Below, piece after piece: positions 1-10,893 of a DNA stretch of 53,492 nt (position 1 is the first letter of the stretch; every line of letters begins with the position of its first letter). The DNA is from an uncultured Clostridia bacterium (GTDB lineage Bacteria > Bacillota > Clostridia > UBA1381): contig CAUGRT010000016.1 in the NCBI GenBank assembly GCA_959602045.1, positions 1 to 53,492 on the forward strand, in the 5' to 3' direction. The notes beneath the pieces were generated by a model. The model had not been told where the DNA came from. It saw only the letters and a program-made list of their open reading frames with translations, and searched no databases. The translations under genes and the position numbers were made by a program.

Positions 1-96
1 AATTGTTCTGTATTTTCAGCAGTTTGACGAGTTTTTCATAGTATTAATCAAATACATTTAGCGTGTACTAAAATAATTTATAAACCACATCATGAG

Positions 97-130
97 TAAA
101 GCCCCGTCTGATTACTCAAACGGGGCTTTA
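97..130 (-). terminator. Rho-independent terminator of the giant SLH gene
   Basis: An 11-bp perfect stem (TAAAGCCCCGT / ACGGGGCTTTA) closes a short loop just downstream of the stop of the 2769-residue surface protein. The A/T-rich stem ends let it work in either direction. Confidence 0.85.
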
Positions 131-163
131 TCGTCAAGCGTTCCCACTTGGCATACTGTTTAT

Positions 164-3100
164 TTACTTGTTTGCTTCAATAAATCTTTGAAGTATTGCC
201 GCAATTTCGGCTCTTGTTGCATTATCCTGAGGATTGATTGAGGCTTCTGTTTTACCTTTCATCAAACCGCTTCCGACTGCATACTGCATAGCGGAAATTG
301 CATATTCGGATATTTCGTCAAAGTCGGTGTAAGAATGAATGTTTGTGCTTTCACCAACACTTACATCATATCCCTTGTATTTTGCATATCTGTGCATGAT
401 TACCGCAATCTGCTCACGGGTAATATTACTGTCGGGAGCAAAATCGTTTTCCGTAACGCCGTTTACAACGCCGTTTTTCCGCGCCCAATAAACTGCTTTG
501 CCGTACCAGCTTTCCGCATCTACATCTGCAAAGGGATAACCCCAAATTTCATTTTCCATATCAGGCTCCCCCTCTGCACGATACAGCACCGTTACCAGCA
601 TTGCCCGCGTCATCATATTCTGCGGAGCAAATTCAGTATCTGATATACCGGAAAATAATTTGTTTTCGTAAGCAAACTTAATACTGTCATAGTACCAGTC
701 GGATTTATTTACATCGACAAACGGATTTGACCATTCTCCATTCTGCTGTGTTTCATCTGTCCATTTTGCGTACAGAGTAAAGCTCTTTGTTACCTTTTCA
801 CCAAAGCTGTAAGCAGTACTTAATTCCTTATCGATGTACCAGCCGCCAAAGGTGTAACCGTCTTTTGTCGGAGCTGTCGGCTCTGTTACAGCATTGTTCT
901 TTGCAACCTTAATGCTGTTTACTTTACTTCCGCCGTTAGTTTCAAAGGTTACGGTATAGGTTGTTGCTACCGAACCTCCGCCTCCTGATGACGCACTGCT
1001 GCTTTTAACGGTGACGGTTATTTCATCTTTCTTTATCAGACTTTCGGGAATCTCCTCCAGAACATCCAGTTCTTCTCCGACACCAAAACTGTTGATTTGA
1101 GTGATGTTGATATTCGGTACTGCATACGCTGTAAGAGTTGCTTCTCCTGCCTTTACGCCGATAACAGAATTTCCGCTTACCCGAAGTATACTGCTGTCCG
1201 AGCTTACAAGTCTTACGCTGCTTTCGTCCCTGGACTGATTTATAATATCATTGCTGATTTGTTTTACTTCATCAATTTTGAGCGACATATTTTCACTTCC
1301 GAAATCAACCTTGTCAACATCAGAAAGAATTTCACTCGCTGCTTTATTGTACCTGACTGCTCCCTGAGCACTGCGTACGGCAAGAGTTTCGCCGCCGACA
1401 CACAGCTTAAGCTCTAAAGTATAATGCTGAAGTGTAGAGTCGGTTTCATCTTCTGTCAGCATATTTTCGGGAATCTGTACACGGATACGCTGCTGGGTCA
1501 TTCTTTGTGCATCAAGACTTCCGATATCGACTTTTTTAAGCTCCTCGCTATTGCCGTCCTTGACGGCGCTTATAACCGCCGTAGCATTTGCGGCAATATT
1601 ACCATTGTTGCTCACCTCAAAGAGCACGTCAGTTTCTCTGCTGTTATATTCCTTAACGCTCATGGTGTCGGTAGAAATCTCTGCCTTTTTCTCTATGATA
1701 AACTCATTTTCATCAATCAGACGCAAACCAAATTCTGCGCAGTCCTCCGTAATATCCTCTTCGCTCGTCCACAAGGTATCCGATGCGTCAAACAGCCTTA
1801 CCTCAATCTTCGTATTATCCGGAACACTGCCTTCCTGAGTGTATGTACAGCTTGCAAAAATCGATTGTGAAGGATTGAAAACGCCGTTATATATCTTTGC
1901 TCCGATTCTCTTTTTTTCACCATTTGTGTTAATCCAAAATTCCGTAACATACGTTCCGAAATCGGGCGCAAGGTATTTAATTCCGTCCGAATTTTCAGTG
2001 CATACGGTTCTGTCTGCCGCAAGACCGTGATTGGATAAGAATGTGCTGAAAATAACCTCACTGTCGTCATACAGATAATCCGACGACATACCGATTCTGT
2101 CTATTTTTACATCTCCCGACGGTGTATGTGCGGCTGTCATCAAATCAGTTTTGCCGCTTTCCTTTTCTCCCTTGAACAGAAGCCTTAGTTTTTCCGAAGC
2201 TTCACCCTCATTTACCGACTGCACAGTAAACTCGCCGCAGCGTATACTTGTGTCTGTAAGCAGCGGAACAGGCTCGCTCCAGCCTACAACCGACAGCGAA
2301 TCGTCCGACTGTGTTTCGGGAGGAAGATTATATACTGCGCCAAAGAGCGTCATTTTATTAGTCGCACTGTCGGGTTGCGTCCATACAATGTACGCACGTC
2401 CCGTTTTGTCTGTACATACAGCAAAATCATTATACGGTGCGAGAACTGCCTCTGACGGAGGTACTCTTAACTCGGTCACGATAGTATCATAATTTTCGTT
2501 AAGCTGATTTGCAATGTACCAAAATTCACGGTATCCGCCGCCTTCAACCGTTCGTAGTGTCGGTGCGTAGCTATCGCCCGATTCACCATGCTGGAATGTT
2601 GAAGCTATATCGGCATATGCAATTCCGCTTGCACGCTGAGCGTTTCCGTCCGCATCATATGTTATAAAGCCATCAGAGTGGAAGAACAGCATTGCCTCTC
2701 CTGTTCCCGATGCAAATTCAAGCTCCGAATACGAACCCGTCTTATCGGTTATGCGAACAGGCAATTTGTAGTTTGGATCGTCCGAACCCGCATCTCCGAC
2801 ATTATCGTTGCACATTGCGAAAACATCTCTGTCCTCTGTGGTTTTCATATCCTTATCCCAGTCAACAATATATGCAAGGTATGAAATGCCGCCTGTCGAG
2901 CAAGCCGCTATTTCGGTGATATAATTAAAGCTGTCCGTACCCATACGAGTATCAACAAACTGTTGCCCGTACCATTGCGCCTCGTATTCTTCCGGGTCAA
3001 TACCATTTTCCGAAAGGGTTATTTGTTGCTCCTCTGTATATTCCTCCGACCATTCTCCCGTTGCTGTGTTGTAATCACGGTATGCAATAATCGACTCTGT

Positions 3101-6100
3101 AGTTGTGAGGCTGTTCATTACCTCGCTGCTTTCAGTGGATAATATATTATAATCCGCCTTCAGATAATATACTCTGTATATCATATCTCCGTTCGAGTTA
3201 AGGAACGGTGCGGGAGCGGAGTATGTATCCGAGGAGGTGTCGCCTTCCGTTGTATTTGTAATCTGCATTACGGTACCCATCTTCATATTGTCGGTATTAA
3301 ATACCGCCGACTTCAGATTCATGGAGCCCAGCGCGTCATTTATTCCGGCATTGCTGTCGAGAATACTGTCGGCAGATGACCATGTTATAAGAATATTTCC
3401 GTCATTAAGCTGACACAGTGACGGATAGTCGTCAAGTGTGCCGTCATCGTCAATAATCTGCGGAGCTTCCCATGTGTTTCCGCCGTCTGTTGAACAGGTA
3501 TAGTATAATGCGTATCTGTTTACGTCACCTCTTTCGGGCACATCATCGATGTAAACCGCAAAAATATCATCATCGCCGAAGCGGACACTCTGCATGGAGC
3601 CGTATTCCGCTGTACCTTCCTGAAGTGTTTTCGGTTCGGTATTATCATTTGCGGCAAACAATCTTATTCCGCCGTCAAGCCAGCCTGAACGTTCTGACAG
3701 ATAGCTGCGGTCGCTTTGCGTAACAACGCTGTTTTCGATGGTTTCCTCTATTGCCGACAAAATTGCCATCTCAACGGAAGCTGCATTTGCTTTTTCGCCG
3801 TCATCATAGCTTGCAAGAACTCCGCTGTTATCAATAGTCGGAATTTCGAGCGGTTCATTCTCTCCGAAAAGATGTACTTTCACGGGATTGTGCATATCCA
3901 TTGTAAACACATCAAAGCTGAACAGCATTACCCTTAATGTGGTTTTGTATGTCATCATACCATAGGTCTTATCCGCCGCCTGCGAATCAAACAGGAAGTC
4001 AAAGTCAAAATCAAAGCTTGCACTTATTTTCACTCTGATAATGGCAATCTTTAGTCCTGCCTCAATCGTAAGCGTGGGGTTTATGCCTAAATAGCCGTAG
4101 CTTCTTGTGTTTTCGTAAATTGCACTTTTGCTGAACGGACGAAAACCGCTGTTGTCTCCGCCAAATTCAATTACAGGCTCAAGATTTATCTCGTCGTCAT
4201 AGGTTGAACGCAGCATATACACGCCTGTGATGTTTACATCAATCTTCGGCTGTATTTCAATTGCAATCAGCTTTACAAGGTCTATAGTAATGAGCACATC
4301 ATAATGACCTGTGACCGAGAGATTTGCTCTTAAGCATTCAAAGCCGTATCTGTCGGTTCCGTCCTTGTTCTTACCGCGGCTCGAAAGAACCATTTCAAAG
4401 CCGAACTCAGGTGTAAGGGTGTAGTTGTAAAGTGTGTTAACCCGGCTTGGATCGGTGCTGCCTGCCGAGTCTCCTTCACCTAAACCGACAGACGAATTTT
4501 TCTGATTTTTATCCTTCGGCTCCTCTTCATTTTCAACAGGCTTGGTATTATCAGACTTATTATTTCCTTCTGAGGACGCTGTGTCCGAAGCAGATGTGTT
4601 GGGTTTATCTGTTTCAAACTGTGTTCCGTAATTCCACCAACCGCCAAAGGTTTCATTGTTGTCAAAATTCATAACCTTGCCGTATCCGAATCGCACGGCA
4701 TTGTATGTCTGTTGATAGTCCGCACCGTCCTTTATGGTCGGCGCACCTTTAATTTTACCTGTAGTTTGTGTAAATCCCTCAATCTCGCCCATGTCAAAGT
4801 TTAACATGGGAATGCCCAGCAGCGTTATTGAATCTGAGGTGCTTGTACTTCCTATTGCACCCATTATAAACCGTCCCATGCTCGGTGGCTTTAAGAAGGT
4901 ATAACCAAGATTCATACGGCGGTAATTTCTTTGGTCGTCCTTGTAGCTTATAAAGATACGGTCATTTGTGGAGGCGAACTTCTGCGGATTTAAAACGAGC
5001 GTCGCCTTGTTGGTTATACGGTCAAAGCCTGTATAGCAGTCAATAACCTTATCATCTCCATCGGCATTTTGTACTGTTCTGCCCACAAGATATAATCCCT
5101 TGTCGGCTTCATCAAGCTTATCCCAGTCTCTTGACGAATTTTTCTTTTTCCATTCGTCAATCGCCTTCTCGATAAGCTCTGCCTGTTCTGCCTGACGTGC
5201 CGTAAAATCACAGTTTTCCCGCACTCTTCCGTTTTCGTCGACTATAGTAAAGTCCGCACCCGTCAGAACGTCAGCCGCTCCGTTTTCGGGCATCTCTACC
5301 TGTGCCTGTACTATAAGAATTTTATCCTTTATAAGTATCGTATTATCTCTTAAAATATCCTCGCCGTTGTAGCGTACTGTAAGAGATTTAGGCATATATA
5401 CATCATAGGACGGAATACGCAGGTCGCTCCTAAAACGCTCCGGTGCGATATTTCCGACATAGACCGTTCTCGAACTGCCGCCGTCACTGTATGTAAGCAT
5501 CGGAGCAATGTTCCCGTCCGCCTCGATGTTGCTGTCCGACATATCCATCTCAAAATTGCCGTTTGCGTCCGTTTTTGCGGAAACACCGCCTATTGTGACA
5601 TTCACTCCCGAAACAGGCTTTAGATTTCCTGCCGGAATTTTTGTGCTGTTGTTGATTACAAGGTCATAAAAGCTTCTTGTGTCTATTCTGACAGTGCCTT
5701 TTCTTATGCCCGATGTATCAAGCGTTTTCTTTTTAAAACCATAGCCGATTGTTGTGCTGCCGTTCCATGCACTGCCGCAGTAAACATCACCCGACACCGT
5801 AAAATATCTCTGTCCGCTGTCGTCAAGCTCTCCCTCGGCAATTTCGTCATTGTCTATAATACCGTCACCGTTTAAATCACCCGATAAATCCCACCATGTA
5901 ACGGTGTAGCCGGCAGGACAAACCGCCTTTAATATAACAGGTGCGTGGGGTGTTACTTTAAATGACATATTACCGTCAGCATCGGTTTTTTGAACTGTCT
6001 CTTCAGACTGCTCATTAAGCGCCGAGCCAACCATAACAACTCCCTCATAGCTTTCTGCACCCTCGGGAAGAATAAAGTCATTTTCGCCGTCTTTATTTCC

Positions 6101-8473
6101 GTCATAGAATATCGGCTTTACAATCACCCTGCATTCTTCGGTCTGCGGAATAATGTCAAATCTTATAAAATTATCCTCGTTTTCAATTCTTACAGGCGGT
6201 ACATTGAATAGTGCTTCGCCGTTTACACAGCTTATATCACTGCTCCATTCATACTTTCCGTATTCACTGCCGTCTGAATTTTTGTAGACGGGAACGGCGA
6301 TAAAATTCACAATTCTGTCGCTTGCACTTTCGACGAGCGCGCGGATTTTTACTTCCTCGCCAACATACGCAGATATGTCATCTTTATAAACGAATTTCGC
6401 CCTGTCTGTGTCCTTAAAGGATATATTAGCCTTTATACGGGTGTATTCACTTTTTACCATACCTGCAAAGCTGACAGGCAATGATGTTTTGTTTGTATTT
6501 TTTAACTCCACAGTCTCCAGGTCAGCGGTATGGAACGGAAACAATTTGAGTTTATTCGGACGTATTCCTCTTTTGTAAAGCTCCGAAGTCTTTGCTTCTG
6601 TTTCATAGCTGTTAAAAAATACATCTGTACTCGCACTCGCATAATAATTTCTTACGATATTTCTGTCGTTATCGTAAAGGTACATTACAGGAGGTGTATA
6701 TTCAGAACCTAAAATAGGCTTTTCAGTATATTTTCCGTCCGACAAATCATAACGAGTATCTTTAAAATTATCAAATGTCACATAATCTGCGGTGAATACT
6801 CTGTAATATAACTTCATCGGCATAAGCGGAAAAACCTTATACCCCTTCATAATTGCTAAACCTCCGGGATAGTTTTGATCTCCCCACCTTGAAAGAAAAC
6901 TAACATTGCCCGATATATTGGGTGTGTATTTATGGCTAATATACGGTGATGCCGTATAATTCTTTTTATCACTTGTCGAAAAAGCTGAATAAGATGCTTT
7001 ATTCAATGTTTCACGTGCTTCGTATTTTAAATTTGATTTTAAATTATTCATTCCTGTTGTAGAAAGTGATACTTTAGCTGTTGTACCGGGCATCTCAAGT
7101 AGTCCTTTTTCGTCTGTTAAAACAACATAAGCTATGAATCTGTACTGTTCGTTTACCAATACATTCAGCGGATCATCAGGTCTGGAAACCGCCCAAAGGT
7201 TGCCGCCTCTGTCACGCTGAATTTGTGTATAAGGTCCTGCAACCCATTCGTTTGCACCGATTTCCACATATGGAGTTCCTAATATATCCTCCGACATACT
7301 CTGCAATCCGTAAAAGCCGGCTTCGCTGAAAAACGGACGGATTTCCTCTTGCTCATAAGCATTTATTTCAACTGTTTCTTCATTGTCCTCTAAACGGTCA
7401 GCCTCAATATATATCACCGCTCTGTCCGCATTTGCCGCAACTCCGCAGGTCGTATCAGGCTCAATTCTCAGACCAAGCTGTGCATTTTCGGAAAAATCCT
7501 TAATCTGCACCGACACAGTCTTTTCAGTCTCACCCGGCACAAAGCATATCTGCTCGCCGTCTATCGACACAAAATCCTCGCCGGCAACTGCGCTTTCCGA
7601 ATATGTATAAGCATTGACGCTTGTGTAATAATTGACGCCTGTTTCACGCTTTAACACAACCTCGGCAGTGCCGGTTTTAGGATTTGCCGTAACATCGGAC
7701 TCAACCGATATAATCGGCTTTTCGTATTCCTCATCGTCCTCAATCGTCAGCACCGCCGTACCGTTTGCGGAAATACTTCCCTCTGTCGATGCCATAAGCG
7801 CCATAAGAACAACTCTGTCCGCCTGTGGCAAATCGTTGTCTAAAATTTCAATTGTAAAAGTTTTTTCTGTCTGACCCTTCTCAAAGGAAACCTTGCACAA
7901 AACGCCCTCGGCTTCGTTAAGGCCGTCATACATCGTTTTCAGACTCTTTTCTACATTGTTTTCTGTTTCAGCCGCAGCCGCTTTTTCTGTACTTTCCGTG
8001 TCCATGCCGAACAGTGCCGCACGCGCCGAAGCGGCTGTCGTTATACTGCTTTCGTTTTGGGCTTCATCTTCATCTTTATCTTCATTGTCTGCCGAAAAAT
8101 CTTGATGTTCTTCCGCAAATTCGTCTATCATGCCCTCATCGGACTGTAAAATCTCAGTTCCCGACATTTTTTGGAGCGGATTGCCGTCCTCGTCATATAC
8201 AAGATAGTCAGTACCGTATTCTGATTGAATGTCAATAAGCTTAACGGCTGCATCAGCAGCAAAATCCGCGCTACCGTTACGCTTTACTGTGATTTCGTAG
8301 TTTCCTTCTGCCTCAGACAATACATACTGTGCCGCCGAAAAGGCAAATTCACAGTCATTGTCTGCCACTGTTGACAGCTCACCGACCGCATCCTGCTCTG
8401 CAAAAACCGTAGTACCTACCATCTGCGTTGTCAGTACTGCTGCAAGAATAAATGATAAAATACGCTTTTTCAT
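164..8473 (-). CDS. Giant S-layer-anchored multidomain surface protein
   Basis: This is a secreted 2769-residue protein. It starts with a signal peptide (MKKRILSFILAAVLTTQ, cut probably near AQ of VFAEQ). Next come about three Calx-beta-like segments (residues ~40-105, 190-245, 255-360). A short Ca-binding DLNGDGIIDNDEI loop lies near 860-880 and a carboxypeptidase-regulatory-like fold near 950-985. An acidic, Ser/Asn-rich linker follows (~1285-1340). A region of repeated strands (~1600-2100) contains an Asp-box-like STDGGNTWE, as in sialidase propellers. CARDB-like (~2280) and Big_2-like (~2440) segments lead to one InlB B-repeat (~2504-2577). Three SLH repeats (~2585-2769) should bind cell-wall polymer. 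The start is supported by AGGAGG eight bases upstream. It lies 14 bp after the M13 peptidase gene, so the two are probably co-transcribed. Ligand or enzymatic role is unknown; I see no catalytic domain with confidence. Confidence 0.9.
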   Translation of the reverse strand: MKKRILSFILAAVLTTQMVGTTVFAEQDAVGELSTVADNDCEFAFSAAQYVLSEAEGNYEITVKRNGSADFAADAAVKLIDIQSEYGTDYLVYDEDGNPLQKMSGTEILQSDEGMIDEFAEEHQDFSADNEDKDEDEAQNESSITTAASARAALFGMDTESTEKAAAAETENNVEKSLKTMYDGLNEAEGVLCKVSFEKGQTEKTFTIEILDNDLPQADRVVLMALMASTEGSISANGTAVLTIEDDEEYEKPIISVESDVTANPKTGTAEVVLKRETGVNYYTSVNAYTYSESAVAGEDFVSIDGEQICFVPGETEKTVSVQIKDFSENAQLGLRIEPDTTCGVAANADRAVIYIEADRLEDNEETVEINAYEQEEIRPFFSEAGFYGLQSMSEDILGTPYVEIGANEWVAGPYTQIQRDRGGNLWAVSRPDDPLNVLVNEQYRFIAYVVLTDEKGLLEMPGTTAKVSLSTTGMNNLKSNLKYEARETLNKASYSAFSTSDKKNYTASPYISHKYTPNISGNVSFLSRWGDQNYPGGLAIMKGYKVFPLMPMKLYYRVFTADYVTFDNFKDTRYDLSDGKYTEKPILGSEYTPPVMYLYDNDRNIVRNYYASASTDVFFNSYETEAKTSELYKRGIRPNKLKLFPFHTADLETVELKNTNKTSLPVSFAGMVKSEYTRIKANISFKDTDRAKFVYKDDISAYVGEEVKIRALVESASDRIVNFIAVPVYKNSDGSEYGKYEWSSDISCVNGEALFNVPPVRIENEDNFIRFDIIPQTEECRVIVKPIFYDGNKDGENDFILPEGAESYEGVVMVGSALNEQSEETVQKTDADGNMSFKVTPHAPVILKAVCPAGYTVTWWDLSGDLNGDGIIDNDEIAEGELDDSGQRYFTVSGDVYCGSAWNGSTTIGYGFKKKTLDTSGIRKGTVRIDTRSFYDLVINNSTKIPAGNLKPVSGVNVTIGGVSAKTDANGNFEMDMSDSNIEADGNIAPMLTYSDGGSSRTVYVGNIAPERFRSDLRIPSYDVYMPKSLTVRYNGEDILRDNTILIKDKILIVQAQVEMPENGAADVLTGADFTIVDENGRVRENCDFTARQAEQAELIEKAIDEWKKKNSSRDWDKLDEADKGLYLVGRTVQNADGDDKVIDCYTGFDRITNKATLVLNPQKFASTNDRIFISYKDDQRNYRRMNLGYTFLKPPSMGRFIMGAIGSTSTSDSITLLGIPMLNFDMGEIEGFTQTTGKIKGAPTIKDGADYQQTYNAVRFGYGKVMNFDNNETFGGWWNYGTQFETDKPNTSASDTASSEGNNKSDNTKPVENEEEPKDKNQKNSSVGLGEGDSAGSTDPSRVNTLYNYTLTPEFGFEMVLSSRGKNKDGTDRYGFECLRANLSVTGHYDVLITIDLVKLIAIEIQPKIDVNITGVYMLRSTYDDEINLEPVIEFGGDNSGFRPFSKSAIYENTRSYGYLGINPTLTIEAGLKIAIIRVKISASFDFDFDFLFDSQAADKTYGMMTYKTTLRVMLFSFDVFTMDMHNPVKVHLFGENEPLEIPTIDNSGVLASYDDGEKANAASVEMAILSAIEETIENSVVTQSDRSYLSERSGWLDGGIRLFAANDNTEPKTLQEGTAEYGSMQSVRFGDDDIFAVYIDDVPERGDVNRYALYYTCSTDGGNTWEAPQIIDDDGTLDDYPSLCQLNDGNILITWSSADSILDSNAGINDALGSMNLKSAVFNTDNMKMGTVMQITNTTEGDTSSDTYSAPAPFLNSNGDMIYRVYYLKADYNILSTESSEVMNSLTTTESIIAYRDYNTATGEWSEEYTEEQQITLSENGIDPEEYEAQWYGQQFVDTRMGTDSFNYITEIAACSTGGISYLAYIVDWDKDMKTTEDRDVFAMCNDNVGDAGSDDPNYKLPVRITDKTGSYSELEFASGTGEAMLFFHSDGFITYDADGNAQRASGIAYADIASTFQHGESGDSYAPTLRTVEGGGYREFWYIANQLNENYDTIVTELRVPPSEAVLAPYNDFAVCTDKTGRAYIVWTQPDSATNKMTLFGAVYNLPPETQSDDSLSVVGWSEPVPLLTDTSIRCGEFTVQSVNEGEASEKLRLLFKGEKESGKTDLMTAAHTPSGDVKIDRIGMSSDYLYDDSEVIFSTFLSNHGLAADRTVCTENSDGIKYLAPDFGTYVTEFWINTNGEKKRIGAKIYNGVFNPSQSIFASCTYTQEGSVPDNTKIEVRLFDASDTLWTSEEDITEDCAEFGLRLIDENEFIIEKKAEISTDTMSVKEYNSRETDVLFEVSNNGNIAANATAVISAVKDGNSEELKKVDIGSLDAQRMTQQRIRVQIPENMLTEDETDSTLQHYTLELKLCVGGETLAVRSAQGAVRYNKAASEILSDVDKVDFGSENMSLKIDEVKQISNDIINQSRDESSVRLVSSDSSILRVSGNSVIGVKAGEATLTAYAVPNINITQINSFGVGEELDVLEEIPESLIKKDEITVTVKSSSASSGGGGSVATTYTVTFETNGGSKVNSIKVAKNNAVTEPTAPTKDGYTFGGWYIDKELSTAYSFGEKVTKSFTLYAKWTDETQQNGEWSNPFVDVNKSDWYYDSIKFAYENKLFSGISDTEFAPQNMMTRAMLVTVLYRAEGEPDMENEIWGYPFADVDAESWYGKAVYWARKNGVVNGVTENDFAPDSNITREQIAVIMHRYAKYKGYDVSVGESTNIHSYTDFDEISEYAISAMQYAVGSGLMKGKTEASINPQDNATRAEIAAILQRFIEANK

Positions 8474-8487
8474 TGCAACCTCCTATG

Positions 8488-10851
8488 TTACCAAATTCTA
8501 ACCCTGTCTTCTGGTGCTACCCACATTCCGTCCTTTTCGGTTATGCCGTAAATCTCATAGAATTTATCAACACTTTGGAGCACTCTGTCAACACGAACAT
8601 TTGACGGACTGTGAACGTCTTCATACGTCATGCTTTGCAGATATTCTCTCGGAGCAGTCGAAAGCCAAAGCCTTGCGTAGGACTCGTACATTTTTTCAAA
8701 ATCAAAATTTTCCGTTTGACTGCCGATTTCCGTAATACAGGAGAGCGCGCCCAAATCGGCGATGTTTTCGGTGAGCGTCAGTGTTCCGTCAATCTCAATG
8801 CCCGGTGCGGATTCCTGACCGTCAAAGAAGGATACCACATTCTCGCACAGCTTCGCAAAAGCTGTTTTATCCTCCTCGCTCCACCAGTTTACGGCGTTTC
8901 CGTTTTCATCGTATTGCGAGCCGTTGGAATCAAATGCGTGCGTTATTTCATGACCGATTACAGAGCCTACGGCACCGAGATTTTCTTCGTAGGAGGCGTT
9001 TTTATCATAAACCGGAGACTGTAAAAACGCAATAGGGAAGGTAATTGAATTAAAACCCGCATAATAGAAGGCATTTACAGTCTGCGGTGTGGTAATCCAC
9101 TGATCCTTATCCACAGGCTCTCCGGAAAGTCGGGCATCGTCCCTTTGGATTGCCTTATTTATCTCCATTCTGTTGTAAAAATAGCTGCCTCCGTCCTCAC
9201 TGCTTTTAAATGCGGCGGAATCCAGTGGCGAGGTAACCTCGCTGTAATCTGGAGCACCTACGTGAATACGCATGGAATCAAGCTTTAAAATAGCCTTGCT
9301 TTTAGTTTTTTCGCTCATCCAATCCAGTGCGGAAATTCTTTGGCGATACACCCCGATAATTTCGTTAACCATTTTTGTAACATCGGAAATAATTTCCTCA
9401 GAGCAATACTTTTCAGCATAAGCCTGACCTACATAATCCGGCAGAAGTTCTGCAATTACTTCGGCAGCTTCTTCCTCCAGGGGTTGTTCTCCGACTATAC
9501 CGTAAGCTTCCTTATAGTAGGTGATACGGGCGTTTCTGAAATCCTCGCCGAAATATCCTGCACACATCATAATCAGGCTCATCTTTAGGTAATTTTTGAT
9601 TTCATCAATGTTTTCGTCCGTCAGCATTTTTGCAAGCTGAGTCATGTTTCCCTTGTCGTATACGCGAACACGTCCGCTGCCCTTAAGACCGGTCCGTGAA
9701 AATTCCGCCTCCAAATCGACAGCGGAAAAGATGTCTTTTAGTTCGTCAAGGGTGTAGATGTTGTAGGTTTTTTCCAAATCGTACTGCTCCGCAATTGTAA
9801 GCGATGCGTCCGAGAGCTGTTTTTCAAACTCAAAAAACGCCTGAGCGTCCCTTTCGGCGCTTTTTTCGTCCTCGCCGCACAGGGTGAGCAGCGCTTCCAG
9901 ATATTTAAGATATGCGTTTTTCTGAGTTTCCGCTTTTCCCTCATATACTTGCTTTGTCTGAACTGCTGATGCGGGAAAAAGGAGAGTTATGTATTTTCCG
10001 CTGTCAAAATCGTCAATTCCAAAGGAAAATTCGGTCATTATCGACAGTGCGGAGGCACTGCCCTCCATTAGTGGAATTTTGCTTAATTCCGACACGCTTT
10101 GAATTTTTTCAATAGCCTTTAAATCCTCTGCAATCGGTGTGTATCCTGCTTCGTTGCGTGCCTTGGTGTCCATAAAGCAGTCGTAGAGAATTTTAATTTT
10201 CTCCTGTACTGAGCCCGATTTAGGATTAGAAACGGAAATTTCTTTGATAAGCTCCGAAACCTGAATGTTGCTTTGGTCTATAATACTGTAAACGGTTCCG
10301 GCAATACTGTTGCCGGCGGGTATTTCAAGATTTTCGAGAGCGGTTTTGTTTACCGTCGCATAAAAGCTGTCCTTGAGGTTTGAGCCGTACAGAGTATAAA
10401 CGCGGTTTATAAAGGTTTTCATCTGTTCTGTCGTAACAGGGTCGTCCGGTGAAAAATTTCCGTCTCCCGTACCTGCAGCAATTCCTGCATCAAATACATC
10501 TGAAAGCTCCGTTTCAGCCCAATCCGGTATATCGGTAAAATATTCTTTCGGAATTGCAATTCTAAGGTTGTTGCCCGTAAGCACCGGAAATCCTCCGAAA
10601 GCACGTTTTAACATAACCAGTGCCTGAGCACGGGTGATGTTTTCCTCCTCATGGAGCTCTCCGTCTTCGTAGCCCTTGATAATATCTGTCTTTTGTACCT
10701 GCGGATTGTAGTCGTCTGCCGCATTCATCAGCATATGCACCACTTCGCCGCGTGTGGCATAATCCTCCTGTGCCGCTATTCCCGACAACGGTGTTGCCGA
10801 TATTGCAGTCATTGCGGCAATTAACAGCGCAATTAGTTTTTTTGCTTTCAA
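8488..10851 (-). CDS. SLH-anchored M13 (neprilysin/PepO) zinc metallopeptidase
   Basis: A 787-residue extracellular protease. A signal peptide (residues ~1-28) is followed by about two SLH repeats (~30-155) and then a full M13 peptidase domain. The zinc site HEITH is near residue 633, and the third ligand lies in ENIADLGA near 692. NAFYYAGFNSI is the usual M13 substrate-strand motif. M13 enzymes cleave oligopeptides and typically end in CxxW; this one ends VRIW, so the Cys is replaced. Classical members use an N-terminal membrane anchor; here SLH repeats take that place, putting the enzyme on the S-layer. The start is TTG with AAGGAAGG upstream. It sits between the LytTR regulator (42 bp upstream) and the giant SLH protein. 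Family assignment is firm; substrate is unknown. Confidence 0.93.
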   Translation of the reverse strand: MKAKKLIALLIAAMTAISATPLSGIAAQEDYATRGEVVHMLMNAADDYNPQVQKTDIIKGYEDGELHEEENITRAQALVMLKRAFGGFPVLTGNNLRIAIPKEYFTDIPDWAETELSDVFDAGIAAGTGDGNFSPDDPVTTEQMKTFINRVYTLYGSNLKDSFYATVNKTALENLEIPAGNSIAGTVYSIIDQSNIQVSELIKEISVSNPKSGSVQEKIKILYDCFMDTKARNEAGYTPIAEDLKAIEKIQSVSELSKIPLMEGSASALSIMTEFSFGIDDFDSGKYITLLFPASAVQTKQVYEGKAETQKNAYLKYLEALLTLCGEDEKSAERDAQAFFEFEKQLSDASLTIAEQYDLEKTYNIYTLDELKDIFSAVDLEAEFSRTGLKGSGRVRVYDKGNMTQLAKMLTDENIDEIKNYLKMSLIMMCAGYFGEDFRNARITYYKEAYGIVGEQPLEEEAAEVIAELLPDYVGQAYAEKYCSEEIISDVTKMVNEIIGVYRQRISALDWMSEKTKSKAILKLDSMRIHVGAPDYSEVTSPLDSAAFKSSEDGGSYFYNRMEINKAIQRDDARLSGEPVDKDQWITTPQTVNAFYYAGFNSITFPIAFLQSPVYDKNASYEENLGAVGSVIGHEITHAFDSNGSQYDENGNAVNWWSEEDKTAFAKLCENVVSFFDGQESAPGIEIDGTLTLTENIADLGALSCITEIGSQTENFDFEKMYESYARLWLSTAPREYLQSMTYEDVHSPSNVRVDRVLQSVDKFYEIYGITEKDGMWVAPEDRVRIW

Positions 10852-10893
10852 TGTTATCCTTCCTTTCGGTTATTTTATATGCTTTAAAATATT

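Noticed and set aside
335..8238. Many plus-strand ORFs of 60-150 codons opposite the giant SLH gene
   Set aside because: They are antisense shadows of a long, clearly coding frame, without ribosome sites or family resemblance.
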